In this document: positions 1 to 7,796 of the stretch, piece by piece
Layout of the letters: the number at the start of each line of letters is the position of its first letter
Numbering within the stretch: position 1 is the first letter of the stretch
NCBI GenBank assembly: GCA_016722565.1
Contig: JADKIU010000004.1
Coordinates: 124,001-188,000 of the forward strand
From: Bacteroidota bacterium
Lineage (GTDB): Bacteria > Bacteroidota > Bacteroidia > 2-12-FULL-35-15
DNA length: 64,000 nucleotides
Direction of reading: 5' to 3'
Translations under genes and position numbers: made by a program
Notes under the pieces: model-generated
Databases searched by the model: none
Told to the model about the DNA's origin: nothing
What the model saw: the letters and a program-made list of their open reading frames with translations, nothing else

Positions 1-1132
1 GTGTGGTGATTACAACCTCTTGTTCAGCTATGCCAATGTAGTTGTCAGCAGAAGCTTCCATCCATAAGCCGGAACAAGCCAATAATAGGTTTTCGGTTTC
101 TTTTAATTTTAATTTTTTCCAATAGGAAGCTATTGCATCTTTTTCATCCACTAGTAAAAGTTGTTTGTAAATAGAAACCAGCGCAGAAATTGACTTTTCC
201 GGTGTTTGAGGTTGGTAGTTGTTGATGCAATCGGTAATTAATTTTTGAAGTTTTTCTTGCCCTTTAAGTTTCGTCCAAGAAGTGGAAATACCTTCAAATA
301 AATCGGTTTTCACGCTATCTCCTTTTAGAAGTTTAAAGTATTCGATGTTGGAGCCACGTTGTTTGGCAGATCCAAAGCCTTGGCTTTTATGACAGGAACG
401 GCTTCTCGCAGCGATTTCACCATAACTTTCTCCCAGCAATGGATTAAATCCACCCACATCAATTTTAAGTTGATTATTGGCAGTTGTATTGGTTGTCCCG
501 AAGTTAAAGGTGTTCCAAAAAATACGTTTCGCTTGCCATACTTCTGTGTATTTTAATTGTTCCGGAAATTTTTTTGGATCGGCAGCCGCATCAAATGCTT
601 CTACTGCAAGCATGGCTGAAGCAGTATGATGGCCATGTCCGCCTTCTCCGGTTGTTGGAAAGCGACAAATAATTACATCGGGTTTAAATTTTCGGATGGC
701 GAACACGACATCCGCCAGAATGCTGTCTTTGTTCCAAAATGAAAATGTTTCTTCCGGATTTTTAGAATAGCCGAAATCATTCGCACGGGTAAAAAATTGC
801 TCTGCACCATCAATTCTTCTTGCAGCAAGTAACTCTTGCGTTCGTATCAATCCCAAAAGTTCACCTTGTTCTTTGCCTACTAAATTTTGTCCACCATCCC
901 CACGTGTTAAGGAGAGATAACCTGTTCGGAGGTTTCGTTCATTCGCTAAATAGCCCAATAAGCGAGTGTTTTCATCGTCAGGATGTGCTGCAATGTACAA
1001 TACACTTCCAACAGTGTTTAGTTTTTTTAAACCTTGCACAATCTCTGCTGAATTGAATGAAGCAACAGTTTGGCAATAAGAATAGGTGTTTAAAAGAAAA
1101 AAGGAGACTATAAAAAGGACTTTTAGTTTCAT
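1..1132 (-). CDS. PIG-L family deacetylase, 3' end beyond the window
   Basis: Partial gene read leftward; the start (ATG at 1132-1130) and about 377 codons are visible and the frame is still open at base 1. The N-terminus is a signal peptide ending near SYCQ, so the protein is exported. The motif AHPDDE near residue 45 is the metal-binding signature of PIG-L/LmbE zinc N-deacetylases, and a second segment rich in GEGGHGHH (around residue 165) supplies the further histidine ligands of that family. Bacteroidota members with this N-terminus are usually 800 residues or more, with a C-terminal part that would lie outside the window. The substrate (an N-acetylated sugar or conjugate) cannot be told from sequence. 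It is divergent from the gene at 1248, with about 115 bp between them. Confidence 0.85.
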   Translation of the reverse strand, partial: MKLKVLFIVSFFLLNTYSYCQTVASFNSAEIVQGLKKLNTVGSVLYIAAHPDDENTRLLGYLANERNLRTGYLSLTRGDGGQNLVGKEQGELLGLIRTQELLAARRIDGAEQFFTRANDFGYSKNPEETFSFWNKDSILADVVFAIRKFKPDVIICRFPTTGEGGHGHHTASAMLAVEAFDAAADPKKFPEQLKYTEVWQAKRIFWNTFNFGTTNTTANNQLKIDVGGFNPLLGESYGEIAARSRSCHKSQGFGSAKQRGSNIEYFKLLKGDSVKTDLFEGISTSWTKLKGQEKLQKLITDCINNYQPQTPEKSISALVSIYKQLLLVDEKDAIASYWKKLKLKETENLLLACSGLWMEASADNYIGIAEQEVVITT

Positions 1133-1235
1133 ATGCATGTTTTTTGGTTGAACCAGATTTTGAAGGTACTAATTATTCCAATACCACTTAAAGACAGATA
1201 CTGCAATTAATCTGTTAAATTATTTAAAGAAAGTT

Positions 1236-1243
1236 TATATTTG
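1236..1243 (+). promoter_or_regulatory. -7 promoter box TATATTTG
   Basis: Matches the Bacteroidota sigma-A -7 consensus TAnnTTTG. It ends only 4 nt before the ATG at 1248, so transcription would start at or next to the start codon (leaderless or nearly so). No clear -33 TTG is seen. Confidence 0.5.
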
Positions 1244-1247
1244 TAAA

Positions 1248-2171
1248 ATGAAGGTTAAGATTCTGATTATACTCATTGTAGTCGCATCTAAAGCGGTATC
1301 ACAACCCTTTGTGGATATCGTTAATTTTAATTTGCAGACATTTTCGGCCAACTATGCTGATAGCAGTCAATGGAAAAACAAAACGGATAATTATTTCTTG
1401 AATTTATTTTTACCAAAAAATTTTAAAAATGGGCATACGCTATTGGTGCGCTTAAATACCGAACATTTAAGCTCTACGATTAGTTCTGATTCGGCTTATT
1501 CATCGCAGTTATCGAGTATTTCGATGCCAATCGGAATGAAGTTTTTATGGAAAAATAAAAAATGGGAAACGGTTTTGATCGCGATTCCTAAAATTGCATC
1601 TGACTTTAAAGACAAGATTGACGCATATGATTTTCAATATGGTGGGGTCTTTATGCAACACTATGTGCCGAATGATAAATTAAAAATAAAAGCCGGGTTG
1701 TATTATAATCGTGAAGCCTTTGGAAACCTTTTTGTTCCTTGGGTTGGAGTCGATTGGAAAATAAATAAACGTGTGAGCATTTATGGTTTGTTGCCGGTAA
1801 ATTACAAGGTAGAATTTAATCTGGTGAAAAATAAAGTATACACAGGGTTGAATTTAAAGGCCTTCACCCGTTCATTCCGATTGTCAGAAAAGAACAATTA
1901 CGATTATGTGCGATATGACGAATTGCAAGTGAAGCTCTTTGTTGATTATTTTGTTGTTCCAAAAGTATTAGTGTTTGCAGAGGTAGGATATTCGTTGAGC
2001 AGAAGCCCTTGGTTGCATAAATATGGTACAAATGATAAAAAGGATGCAACTTACTCCTATACGAATCCACTCTATTCACCAATTAAAAATTTTCCAATCA
2101 TAAGTGTAGGCTTTGCTTATCGTATGCGCTTTGATTTGGAGAAGAAAGAGGAAATAACACCTACTCCGTAA
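1248..2171 (+). CDS. DUF6268-like outer-membrane beta-barrel protein
   Basis: 307 residues with a short signal peptide (hydrophobic residues 4-14, cleavage near AVSQ). The rest is a run of alternating amphipathic strands rich in Y, F, K and N, as expected for a small outer-membrane barrel, and it ends in a final strand with aromatic residues before a charged tail. The overall pattern fits the DUF6268 family of Bacteroidota barrels; the function of that family is not known to me. The start is the first ATG after a good -7 box. The haem-binding protein gene follows after 23 bp and may share the transcript. Confidence 0.6.
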   Translation: MKVKILIILIVVASKAVSQPFVDIVNFNLQTFSANYADSSQWKNKTDNYFLNLFLPKNFKNGHTLLVRLNTEHLSSTISSDSAYSSQLSSISMPIGMKFLWKNKKWETVLIAIPKIASDFKDKIDAYDFQYGGVFMQHYVPNDKLKIKAGLYYNREAFGNLFVPWVGVDWKINKRVSIYGLLPVNYKVEFNLVKNKVYTGLNLKAFTRSFRLSEKNNYDYVRYDELQVKLFVDYFVVPKVLVFAEVGYSLSRSPWLHKYGTNDKKDATYSYTNPLYSPIKNFPIISVGFAYRMRFDLEKKEEITPTP

Positions 2172-2194
2172 TTAAAATAAATTATTAAAAGCAA

Positions 2195-2659
2195 ATGTCA
2201 AAAAAGAAAAAAATCCTCTATATCCTTCTCTCGGTTATTATTATCATTCAATTCATTCGTCCTGAGCGCAACCTAGGAAAACGCGAAACCGAAAATACCA
2301 TTTTTGTGTCCAATGAAGTAGGGCAAATTTTACAAACGTCTTGTTTCGATTGTCATTCCAATTATACCGTTTACCCATGGTATACGAATATTCAGCCAAT
2401 TGGTTGGTGGTTAAATCATCATGTGAATGAAGGAAAAGAAGAATTAAATTTTTCGGAATTTGAAGCGTATTCCTTAAAACGCAAATTGCATAAGCTAGAA
2501 GAGATCAAAGAAATGGTGGATGAAGGGGAGATGCCATTGAGTTCGTATACACTCATTCATGGCGATGCAACATTAAGTGCTGAACAAAAAGAGATACTTT
2601 CTAAATGGGTGGTGGAAACCAGAAAATACCTGAGTGATACGCTTTCGAATGCGAAGTGA
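2195..2659 (+). CDS. haem-binding domain protein (c-type, single CxxCH)
   Basis: 154 residues. One N-terminal hydrophobic segment (about residues 6-20) acts as signal or membrane anchor. It is followed by a domain with one c-type haem motif, CFDCH near residue 50, and the W/H-rich stretch YPWYTNIQPIGWW with HH behind it. This is the arrangement of the Haem_bd family of small periplasmic Bacteroidota proteins. A role in periplasmic electron transfer is inferred from the family. It lies 23 bp downstream of the barrel gene and converges on the phospholipase D-like gene, with only 6 bp between the stop codons. Confidence 0.8.
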   Translation: MSKKKKILYILLSVIIIIQFIRPERNLGKRETENTIFVSNEVGQILQTSCFDCHSNYTVYPWYTNIQPIGWWLNHHVNEGKEELNFSEFEAYSLKRKLHKLEEIKEMVDEGEMPLSSYTLIHGDATLSAEQKEILSKWVVETRKYLSDTLSNAK

Positions 2660-2665
2660 TAATTA

Positions 2666-4069
2666 TTATTCGCTATCAGCAATAATTAATTTCTTTACAG
2701 CAAGTGTATTGTTCTGTTCAATTAAATGAATGAAGTATACTCCACTTGGTAATTCATCTCGAGAGAGATTGATACTTTTGCCATTGATATAACCTGTTTG
2801 TTTTATCAGCTTGCCAAGTGTATTGTAAATGGAAAGAGTTGCATTGTTGAGATTTCTATTTAACTCAATTGTTGTTGAATGAGTAAATGGATTAGGGAAT
2901 ATGCTCAACGAATAATAATCTTGTGTTTCATTTATGTTCACTAGGTTGCAAGGCAGTATTGTGCCTCCAACATCAATAAAATTTTGATAAAAAGATTGGT
3001 AGAACATATTAGCAATAGTATCGTTATGTATTATTAATTCATTCTCATCATTTTGTGTTTCTGCCGGTGTTGTCCAGTTGTATGAACCTGTTATTACAGT
3101 TGGATCAGAAGAGAGGGTGCATGGGTCTGTAATAAGGATTTTGCTATGATAAACAGAAGTAAATGAAGAGTACACTTGAAAATTTGCTCCCAATGAAGAA
3201 GTAAGTGATGTGTATGGTGAGTAAATCATACTGCTTTGATCGATTATGCCAGTTACGTTAATCCCTTGATTTTTCTTGTTAATAATCGAATCGGAATTAC
3301 TGTCTAAGGAAAATGCCAACATCCCAAAAAATAAATCGGAATCAGCATGTTGGATTGTGTTTAAAACCTTCGTGTTCGTTCCGTCTGTCGGGCTAAAATA
3401 CAATTCAATTAAAGAGCCTCCAATCGTGAAATTATGAATGGTATTATCTGATTTAAATGGTCCAAATTTGGAGTTTGCAATACTAGGAGTAATTCCTACA
3501 TCACCCCACATTTCATTGAATTCAGCAAGATACGCTTGGGCAAGAGCTTGGTCCTGAATGATAATTGTATTATTTACGTTCGAATTAAAATGTGTTTTTG
3601 TCCAATTCGCAGAACCCGTCCATACGATAGGGTCATTTACATTAATTGAGTTGGCATCGATAATCATAAATTTGTTGTGCATAATACCATAAGCACTGGT
3701 TGTTGGGCTACCAAATGTATTGACGCTGCTTACTAAAGGAATCATCCCTGAATTACTTTGTGAAGCATCGTATATCCATCTCACAACAACACCTCGGGCA
3801 GTCGCATTGTTAACAGCAGTTGCAATGTCTGCCATCCCACTTGTTTGCTGGTAATTATATACAGCAATGTCTAGCGTATATTTTGAGCGATTTATATAGG
3901 CTACCAAAGTATCGTCCATGCTATTGTTAAGATATATAGCATTTGTACCAGAAGAAACAGAAGTGCTAATAGGAGTGGAAAAGTAAATCTTTATTTTCCC
4001 ATTTAACTGTGCTTGCAAAAAAGTGCTAGGGAGAAAGGCAAGTGTAAAAGCGAGTAAAAGAGTTTTCAT
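2666..4069 (-). CDS. secreted phospholipase D-like protein with T9SS type A sorting domain
   Basis: 467 residues from the ATG at 4069; an upstream in-frame start at 4105 would put 12 polar residues before the signal peptide, so the inner start is preferred. Signal peptide residues 1-20 (cleavage after LQA). Two phospholipase D half-sites follow: HNKFMIID at about 131 with a GSANWT tail, and HSKILITD at about 308 with GSYNWT. This is the usual two-HxK(x4)D layout of a complete PLD-fold enzyme. Residues from about 385 form a T9SS type A C-terminal domain (IFPNPF, then LPSGVYFIHL and a KKLII end). Expected to be exported through T9SS and act on phosphodiesters (lipid or nucleic acid); the substrate is not determinable. 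Confidence 0.88.
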   Translation of the reverse strand: MKTLLLAFTLAFLPSTFLQAQLNGKIKIYFSTPISTSVSSGTNAIYLNNSMDDTLVAYINRSKYTLDIAVYNYQQTSGMADIATAVNNATARGVVVRWIYDASQSNSGMIPLVSSVNTFGSPTTSAYGIMHNKFMIIDANSINVNDPIVWTGSANWTKTHFNSNVNNTIIIQDQALAQAYLAEFNEMWGDVGITPSIANSKFGPFKSDNTIHNFTIGGSLIELYFSPTDGTNTKVLNTIQHADSDLFFGMLAFSLDSNSDSIINKKNQGINVTGIIDQSSMIYSPYTSLTSSLGANFQVYSSFTSVYHSKILITDPCTLSSDPTVITGSYNWTTPAETQNDENELIIHNDTIANMFYQSFYQNFIDVGGTILPCNLVNINETQDYYSLSIFPNPFTHSTTIELNRNLNNATLSIYNTLGKLIKQTGYINGKSINLSRDELPSGVYFIHLIEQNNTLAVKKLIIADSE

Positions 4070-4221
4070 AAGGGAAGTTATAATTTGGGAATCTATAACA
4101 AGCATAATGAAAAATCAATATTTTTTTAGCTAGAAAGACGATTTTATTCTTCCGAATAGCCTTATTCTTAATCCCTTTTTTTCGTATCTTTACCCTACAA
4201 AATTTCAATAAATATAATAGA

Positions 4222-5310
4222 ATGAGCATAACAGCAGCACAAGTTTTAGATGCCTTAAAAAATGTAGATGATCCCGATTTGAAAAAGGATTTGGTGACGT
4301 TGGGCATGATCAAAGATTTAGAAGTAAATGGTAAAAATGTAAACTTTACTGTTGTTCTTACCACTCCGGCATGTCCGATGAAAGACATGATTCATAAAGC
4401 CTGCGTCAATGCCGTTTTGCATTTTGTAGATAAAGAAGCCGTTGTAAAAGTGAACATGACCTCAAATGTAACATCTGGAAAAGTAAATACGGGTCCGTTG
4501 TTACCTCAGGTTAAAAATATTATCGCTGTTGCATCCGGTAAAGGTGGAGTAGGGAAATCTACGGTAGCTTCCAACCTCGCTGCTGCCTTGGCAAAGCAAG
4601 GTGCTAAAGTAGGATTGGTGGATGCTGATATTTATGGACCTTCTCAAACCATCATGTTTGATGTGGTGCACGAAAAGCCAATGATTAAAGTGATTGACGG
4701 AAAAAATAAAATTATTCCAGTTGAAAGTTACGGTGTGAAATTATTATCCATCGGATTTTTTGCAGATACATCGCAAGCCATTGTATGGCGTGGGCCAATG
4801 GCTGCAAAAGCTTTGACCCAAATGTTTGCGGATGCTGATTGGGGTGAACTGGATTATATGATTATCGACTTGCCTCCGGGTACTGGTGATATTCATTTAT
4901 CTTTGGTTGGTGCTATTCCATTGAATGGAGTCGTGATTGTTAGCACTCCTCAAAATGTGGCTTTGGCTGATGCACAAAAAGGGGTAGGGATGTTTCAAAT
5001 GCCTTCCATCAATGTCCCGGTATTGGGCATTGTAGAGAATATGGCCTATTTTACTCCTGCTGAGCTTCCAAACAATAAATATTATATCTTTGGTAAGGAC
5101 GGAGCGAAAACGTTGGCAGAAAAGCTGGGTGTTCCATTATTAGGCGAAATTCCTTTGGTTCAAAGCATCTGTGAAGCCGGTGATGCCGGTCGTCCAGCTG
5201 TTTTGCAAGAAAGTACGCCACAAGCATTGGCATTTATGGAAATGGCTAGCAATGTTGCACAGCAAGTATCGATAGTAAATAGTCAGAGACAATTGGTCAC
5301 TAGTAACTAG
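4222..5310 (+). CDS. Mrp/NBP35 family iron-sulfur cluster carrier ATPase
   Basis: 362 residues, normal length for Mrp/ApbC. Residues 1-85 are an N-terminal MIP18/DUF59 domain with TTPACPMKD. A deviant Walker A motif GKGGVGKST sits at 106-114, DADIYGPS near 135 and the IIDLPPGTGD switch near 215. The protein is thought to load or transfer Fe-S clusters in the cytosol. The C-terminal CxxC pair that bridges the cluster in many Mrp proteins is not seen: after VENMAYF the sequence reads TPAELPNNKYYIFG. I recall the same replacement in other Bacteroidota homologues. The NifU-like gene follows after 80 bp, which supports an Fe-S role. A TATCTTTA element near 4186 may be its -7 box. Confidence 0.9.
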   Translation: MSITAAQVLDALKNVDDPDLKKDLVTLGMIKDLEVNGKNVNFTVVLTTPACPMKDMIHKACVNAVLHFVDKEAVVKVNMTSNVTSGKVNTGPLLPQVKNIIAVASGKGGVGKSTVASNLAAALAKQGAKVGLVDADIYGPSQTIMFDVVHEKPMIKVIDGKNKIIPVESYGVKLLSIGFFADTSQAIVWRGPMAAKALTQMFADADWGELDYMIIDLPPGTGDIHLSLVGAIPLNGVVIVSTPQNVALADAQKGVGMFQMPSINVPVLGIVENMAYFTPAELPNNKYYIFGKDGAKTLAEKLGVPLLGEIPLVQSICEAGDAGRPAVLQESTPQALAFMEMASNVAQQVSIVNSQRQLVTSN

Positions 5311-5390
5311 TTGATTTGTGAAGTGTTGAAAAATAAGTAGTGATTCGTATTTAGTATTTTTCGTAATTAATATTCGTAATTCGTTGGTGT

Positions 5391-5639
5391 ATGGTTGATT
5401 TATCAAAAAAAGTAGAAGAAGCATTGGATCAAATTCGCCCCTATTTGCAAGCAGATGGCGGTAATGTATCGTTGGTTGAAATTACTGACGACTTTGTTGT
5501 GAAAGTTGAGTTGCTTGGAGCCTGTAAATCTTGCTCTATGAGTATGATGACAATGAAAGCCGGTATTGAAGAGTCGATCAAAAGAGCCGTGCCTGAAATA
5601 AAAAGTGTGGAAGCGGTTAATTTATCCCTGGCAATTTAA
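5391..5639 (+). CDS. NifU-like C-terminal-domain Fe-S scaffold protein
   Basis: 82 residues, a complete single NifU C-terminal domain. Key motifs are the LQADGGNVSLVEI segment (about 18-30) and CKSC (about 46-49), the pair of cysteines that binds a labile Fe-S cluster. It probably works with the adjacent Mrp protein in cluster delivery. Short stand-alone NifU domains of this size are common in Bacteroidota. Confidence 0.9.
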   Translation: MVDLSKKVEEALDQIRPYLQADGGNVSLVEITDDFVVKVELLGACKSCSMSMMTMKAGIEESIKRAVPEIKSVEAVNLSLAI

Positions 5640-5742
5640 GTATATAGTCCAGCGCGCTTTATCGACTCCGCTCGAAATGATCGCGCAATTGTCATTGCAA
5701 GCGGAGTAACGTATGAAGGTAAAATTTAGATTTTAAAAGACA
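5640..5742. other. intergenic segment with degenerate repeat-element remnant
   Basis: The stretch around 5655-5715 contains gactccgctcgaaatga and tcattgcaagcggagtaac. These resemble a decayed relative of the inverted-repeat element at 18862-18946. No gene is seen here. Confidence 0.3.
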
Positions 5743-7116
5743 ATGAAACACCTAGTCATTCAGTCACCTAGTCACCTAATCACTTTTTTATTTATCACGC
5801 TATCACTTGTGGCTTGTACTCCCGAAATAGAGATGCCGGAGCCCAATGCAGGAGATGCCGATTTTTCTAAAATGATTGCCGTTGGTGGAAATTATTTAGC
5901 AGGTTATCAAGATGGTGCATTGTATGAAAAAGGACAACGACTTTCTATTCCTGCTTTATTAGCCGAGCAATTTAAGTTGGTGGGAGGACCAACATTCGGA
6001 CAAGCGCTAATGCCCGACAATAATGGATTGGGAGTGAATAGTAAATTGTGGGAAAGTTGGTTTGTAACACCGAGTCATCTTGGAAATAAAACAAACTGTC
6101 AAGGTGTTACTTCTTTATCACCAATAAAATATACGATTGCTACATCCGCTGCAACGCCTTATTTAACAGATATGGCCGGTAATAGTGTTCAAAATTTAGC
6201 AATTCCGTTTGCGAATCTTTCAGATTATACAAATCCTGCGTTTGGGTATAGTTCATTTACCGGAAATACCAATCCGTATTATGCACGTATTGCAAGTGAT
6301 CCGGGAGTTTCTACATTGTATGAAGATGCTCGTCAACAAAATGCAAGTTTTATTACTGCATGGTTGGGCATGGAAGATATTTACAATTTTGCTAGTAGAG
6401 GAGGTATTGGAAATCCAATTCCATCAGCAACCACCTTCGCAAATTATTTGGATACCATTTTGGGTGGATTAACTGCAAATGGCTCCAAAGGTGTTATTGC
6501 CAATATTCCAGATTTCAGAAGTTATCCTTTTTACACATTAGTAGCTTGGGATAATGCCGTTTTGGAGCGTCAATCACAAGTTGATTCGTTAATGGATATT
6601 TATACACTTGCGGGGTTAACGCATTTGAATTTTGCATTGGGTAGAAATGGTTTTATAATCGATGATCCTGCTGCATTCGGTGGTTTGCGTCAGTTGCATG
6701 CCGGTGAATACATCACACTTTCAGTTCCGATTGATTCAATGAAATGCTTTAAATATGGTTTACTCTTTGAAACAATAAATGATCGTTATGTATTGGATAG
6801 TACTGAAGTGTTTGAAATAGATCAAGCAATCAATTCCTACAATGCTGTGATTGCACAGAAGGCGAATCAATACAATTTGGCATTAGTGGATATGCATTCA
6901 TACATGAGTAATGTGTATAGCGGTATTAAATGGAACGGGGTAGACATGAATATGGTATTTGTAAGTGGGGGCTTTTTGAGTTTAGATGGATATCATCCGA
7001 ACCAAAAAGGATATTCCTTGATTGCGAATGAATTTATTAAAGCAATCAACAATAAATACAATGCGACCATTCCGGAAGTGTATTGCACCGAGTGTGATGG
7101 CGTGAAATTTCCTTAA
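5743..7116 (+). CDS. SGNH/GDSL hydrolase-like lipoprotein, nucleophile position altered
   Basis: 457 residues. The signal peptide is of lipoprotein type, with the lipobox LSLVAC placing the lipidated cysteine near residue 25. The mature part resembles the Bacteroidota SGNH family that begins with a block I of the type VGNSLTAGYxDG. Here that block reads AVGGNYLAGYQDG, so the serine nucleophile appears to be missing. The C-terminal block V is present (LDGYHPNQKGY, with the D and H of the usual DxxH). Thus it may be a pseudo-hydrolase, or may use another residue. The first codons are built from a degenerate 8-bp tandem repeat (5748-5783), of a type found elsewhere in this window only outside reading frames. 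A strong terminator follows at 7132. Confidence 0.72.
   Translation: MKHLVIQSPSHLITFLFITLSLVACTPEIEMPEPNAGDADFSKMIAVGGNYLAGYQDGALYEKGQRLSIPALLAEQFKLVGGPTFGQALMPDNNGLGVNSKLWESWFVTPSHLGNKTNCQGVTSLSPIKYTIATSAATPYLTDMAGNSVQNLAIPFANLSDYTNPAFGYSSFTGNTNPYYARIASDPGVSTLYEDARQQNASFITAWLGMEDIYNFASRGGIGNPIPSATTFANYLDTILGGLTANGSKGVIANIPDFRSYPFYTLVAWDNAVLERQSQVDSLMDIYTLAGLTHLNFALGRNGFIIDDPAAFGGLRQLHAGEYITLSVPIDSMKCFKYGLLFETINDRYVLDSTEVFEIDQAINSYNAVIAQKANQYNLALVDMHSYMSNVYSGIKWNGVDMNMVFVSGGFLSLDGYHPNQKGYSLIANEFIKAINNKYNATIPEVYCTECDGVKFP
5748..5783. repeat. 8-bp tandem repeat TCACCTAG (about 4.5 units) inside a signal-peptide coding region
   Basis: Units acacctag, tcattcag, tcacctag, tcacctaa, then tcac. The repeat begins 3 bases after the ATG of the SGNH-like lipoprotein. 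The unit is the same as at 21042 and 49511. Since 8 is not a multiple of 3, gain or loss of one unit would shift the frame. Confidence 0.75.
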
Positions 7117-7131
7117 TTGCCTTTAAAATAG

Positions 7132-7167
7132 AAAGCCTCGAACATTCGCTGTTCGAGGCTTTTTTTA
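7132..7167 (+). terminator. Rho-independent terminator after the SGNH-like gene
   Basis: Hairpin with arms aagcctcgaaca / tgttcgaggctt, followed by a run of seven T. Confidence 0.85.
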
Positions 7168-7172
7168 TTCGC

Positions 7173-7358
7173 TTATTTCTTATCCTGAATTTTACGAGTC
7201 GTTTTTACAACCATTGCTCTTGGTAAAAAGCGAACGGCATTTGCCATTACGGCATTCATAAAACCATGAATGGCAACGGTTTTTCCTTGCATCATCGCTT
7301 TGTAACCATATTCTGCAACTTCCTTTGATGTAGGTAGTTTTTTCCCTTGATAAAGAAA
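7173..7358 (-). pseudogene. C-terminal remnant of a short-chain dehydrogenase/reductase
   Basis: About 60 codons ending in TAA at 7175-7173. They encode GKKLPTSKEVAEYGYKAMM, then a stretch with VAIHGFMNAVMANAVRFLPR and a basic tail. This is the C-terminal end of classical SDR proteins of the DltE-like kind (the segment after the cofactor-binding core, with the EVAxYGYKAMMxGK pattern). The Rossmann core and YxxxK active site are absent. Upstream, the sequence turns abruptly into an unrelated SMI1/KNR4-like segment in another frame, so the gene has been cut by a rearrangement. Confidence 0.6.
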
Positions 7359-7471
7359 GCAAGACCGTTTGTCATTCTGAGAAATGACATATACTCCCGA
7401 GGAAACGTCTGACCCACTTGTTCTTGCAAACTAATAAGCTCCGATTCGCTAAGGCCGACATACAGTTCATG
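7356..7471 (-). pseudogene. fragment resembling a SUKH (SMI1/KNR4) immunity-type domain
   Basis: An open stretch of about 38 codons reads LHELYVGLSESELISLQEQ, then VGQTFPREYMSFLRMTNGL. The pattern of helix, glutamines, FPxEYxxFLxxxNG is that of the N-terminal half of SMI1/KNR4 (SUKH) domains, which are often immunity proteins against polymorphic toxins. It begins directly at the 3' end of the tRNA-Leu fragment and runs out at the SDR remnant. No start codon of its own and no C-terminal half are present. Assignment is from motif memory only. Confidence 0.4.
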
Positions 7472-7533
7472 TAGCCGGGATCGGACTTGAACCGATACGT
7501 CCGCAATGGACACAGGATTTTAAGTCCTGCGTC
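7472..7533 (-). tRNA. tRNA-Leu (anticodon TAA), 3' part only
   Basis: Read on the minus strand: anticodon stem-loop CAGGA-CTTAAAA-TCCTG (anticodon TAA, Leu), a long class II variable arm (TGTCC ATTG CGGAC), T arm ATCGG-TTCAAGT-CCGAT, and acceptor strand CCCGGCT plus discriminator A. CCA is not encoded. The 5' acceptor strand AGCCGGG and a D arm are missing: upstream sequence is A-rich and pairs with nothing. This is therefore a truncated gene, of the kind left by integrative elements that use the 3' end of a tRNA gene as attachment site. Confidence 0.6.
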
Positions 7534-7796
7534 AAGCCCTTTAACCTCTTTGTTTGTCAAATTTAATACTTTATTTCCGGTTTTTTCTGAAGGCAAATCT
7601 TCGTTAGTTCGAAGATTTAAGGTAGATATTTAGTCGAATAATCGACTTTGAAGCACTCGTAGTCTTTCTATCATGGAGATGCTATTTCGTAGTAGGGTCA
7701 CAATAGCTATTGGGAAACGTTTGTGAAGAAATGATTCGTTACTAAAAAATTAAAAAATCAGGTTTTATAATGACAATCATAATAATTTGCGTTCCC
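7534..7796. other. non-coding or remnant sequence upstream of the tRNA fragment
   Basis: On the minus strand a short open stretch continuous with the tRNA fragment reads LRTNEDLPSEKTGNKVLNLT. It has a stop codon upstream near 7640 and I do not recognise it. Two small perfect stems are present, aaatcttcg/cgaagattt near 7595-7618 and agtcga/tcgact near 7631-7648. No other gene is seen. Confidence 0.35.

Noticed and set aside
359..1056. Short open frames on the plus strand at the left edge
   Set aside because: They lie opposite the PIG-L deacetylase, whose conserved AHPDDE and GEGGHGHH motifs show the minus strand is coding.
7472..7556. A complete tRNA-Leu of about 85 nt
   Set aside because: The region where the 5' acceptor and D arm should be (about 7534-7556) does not pair with CCCGGCT or form a D stem, so only the 3' part is present.
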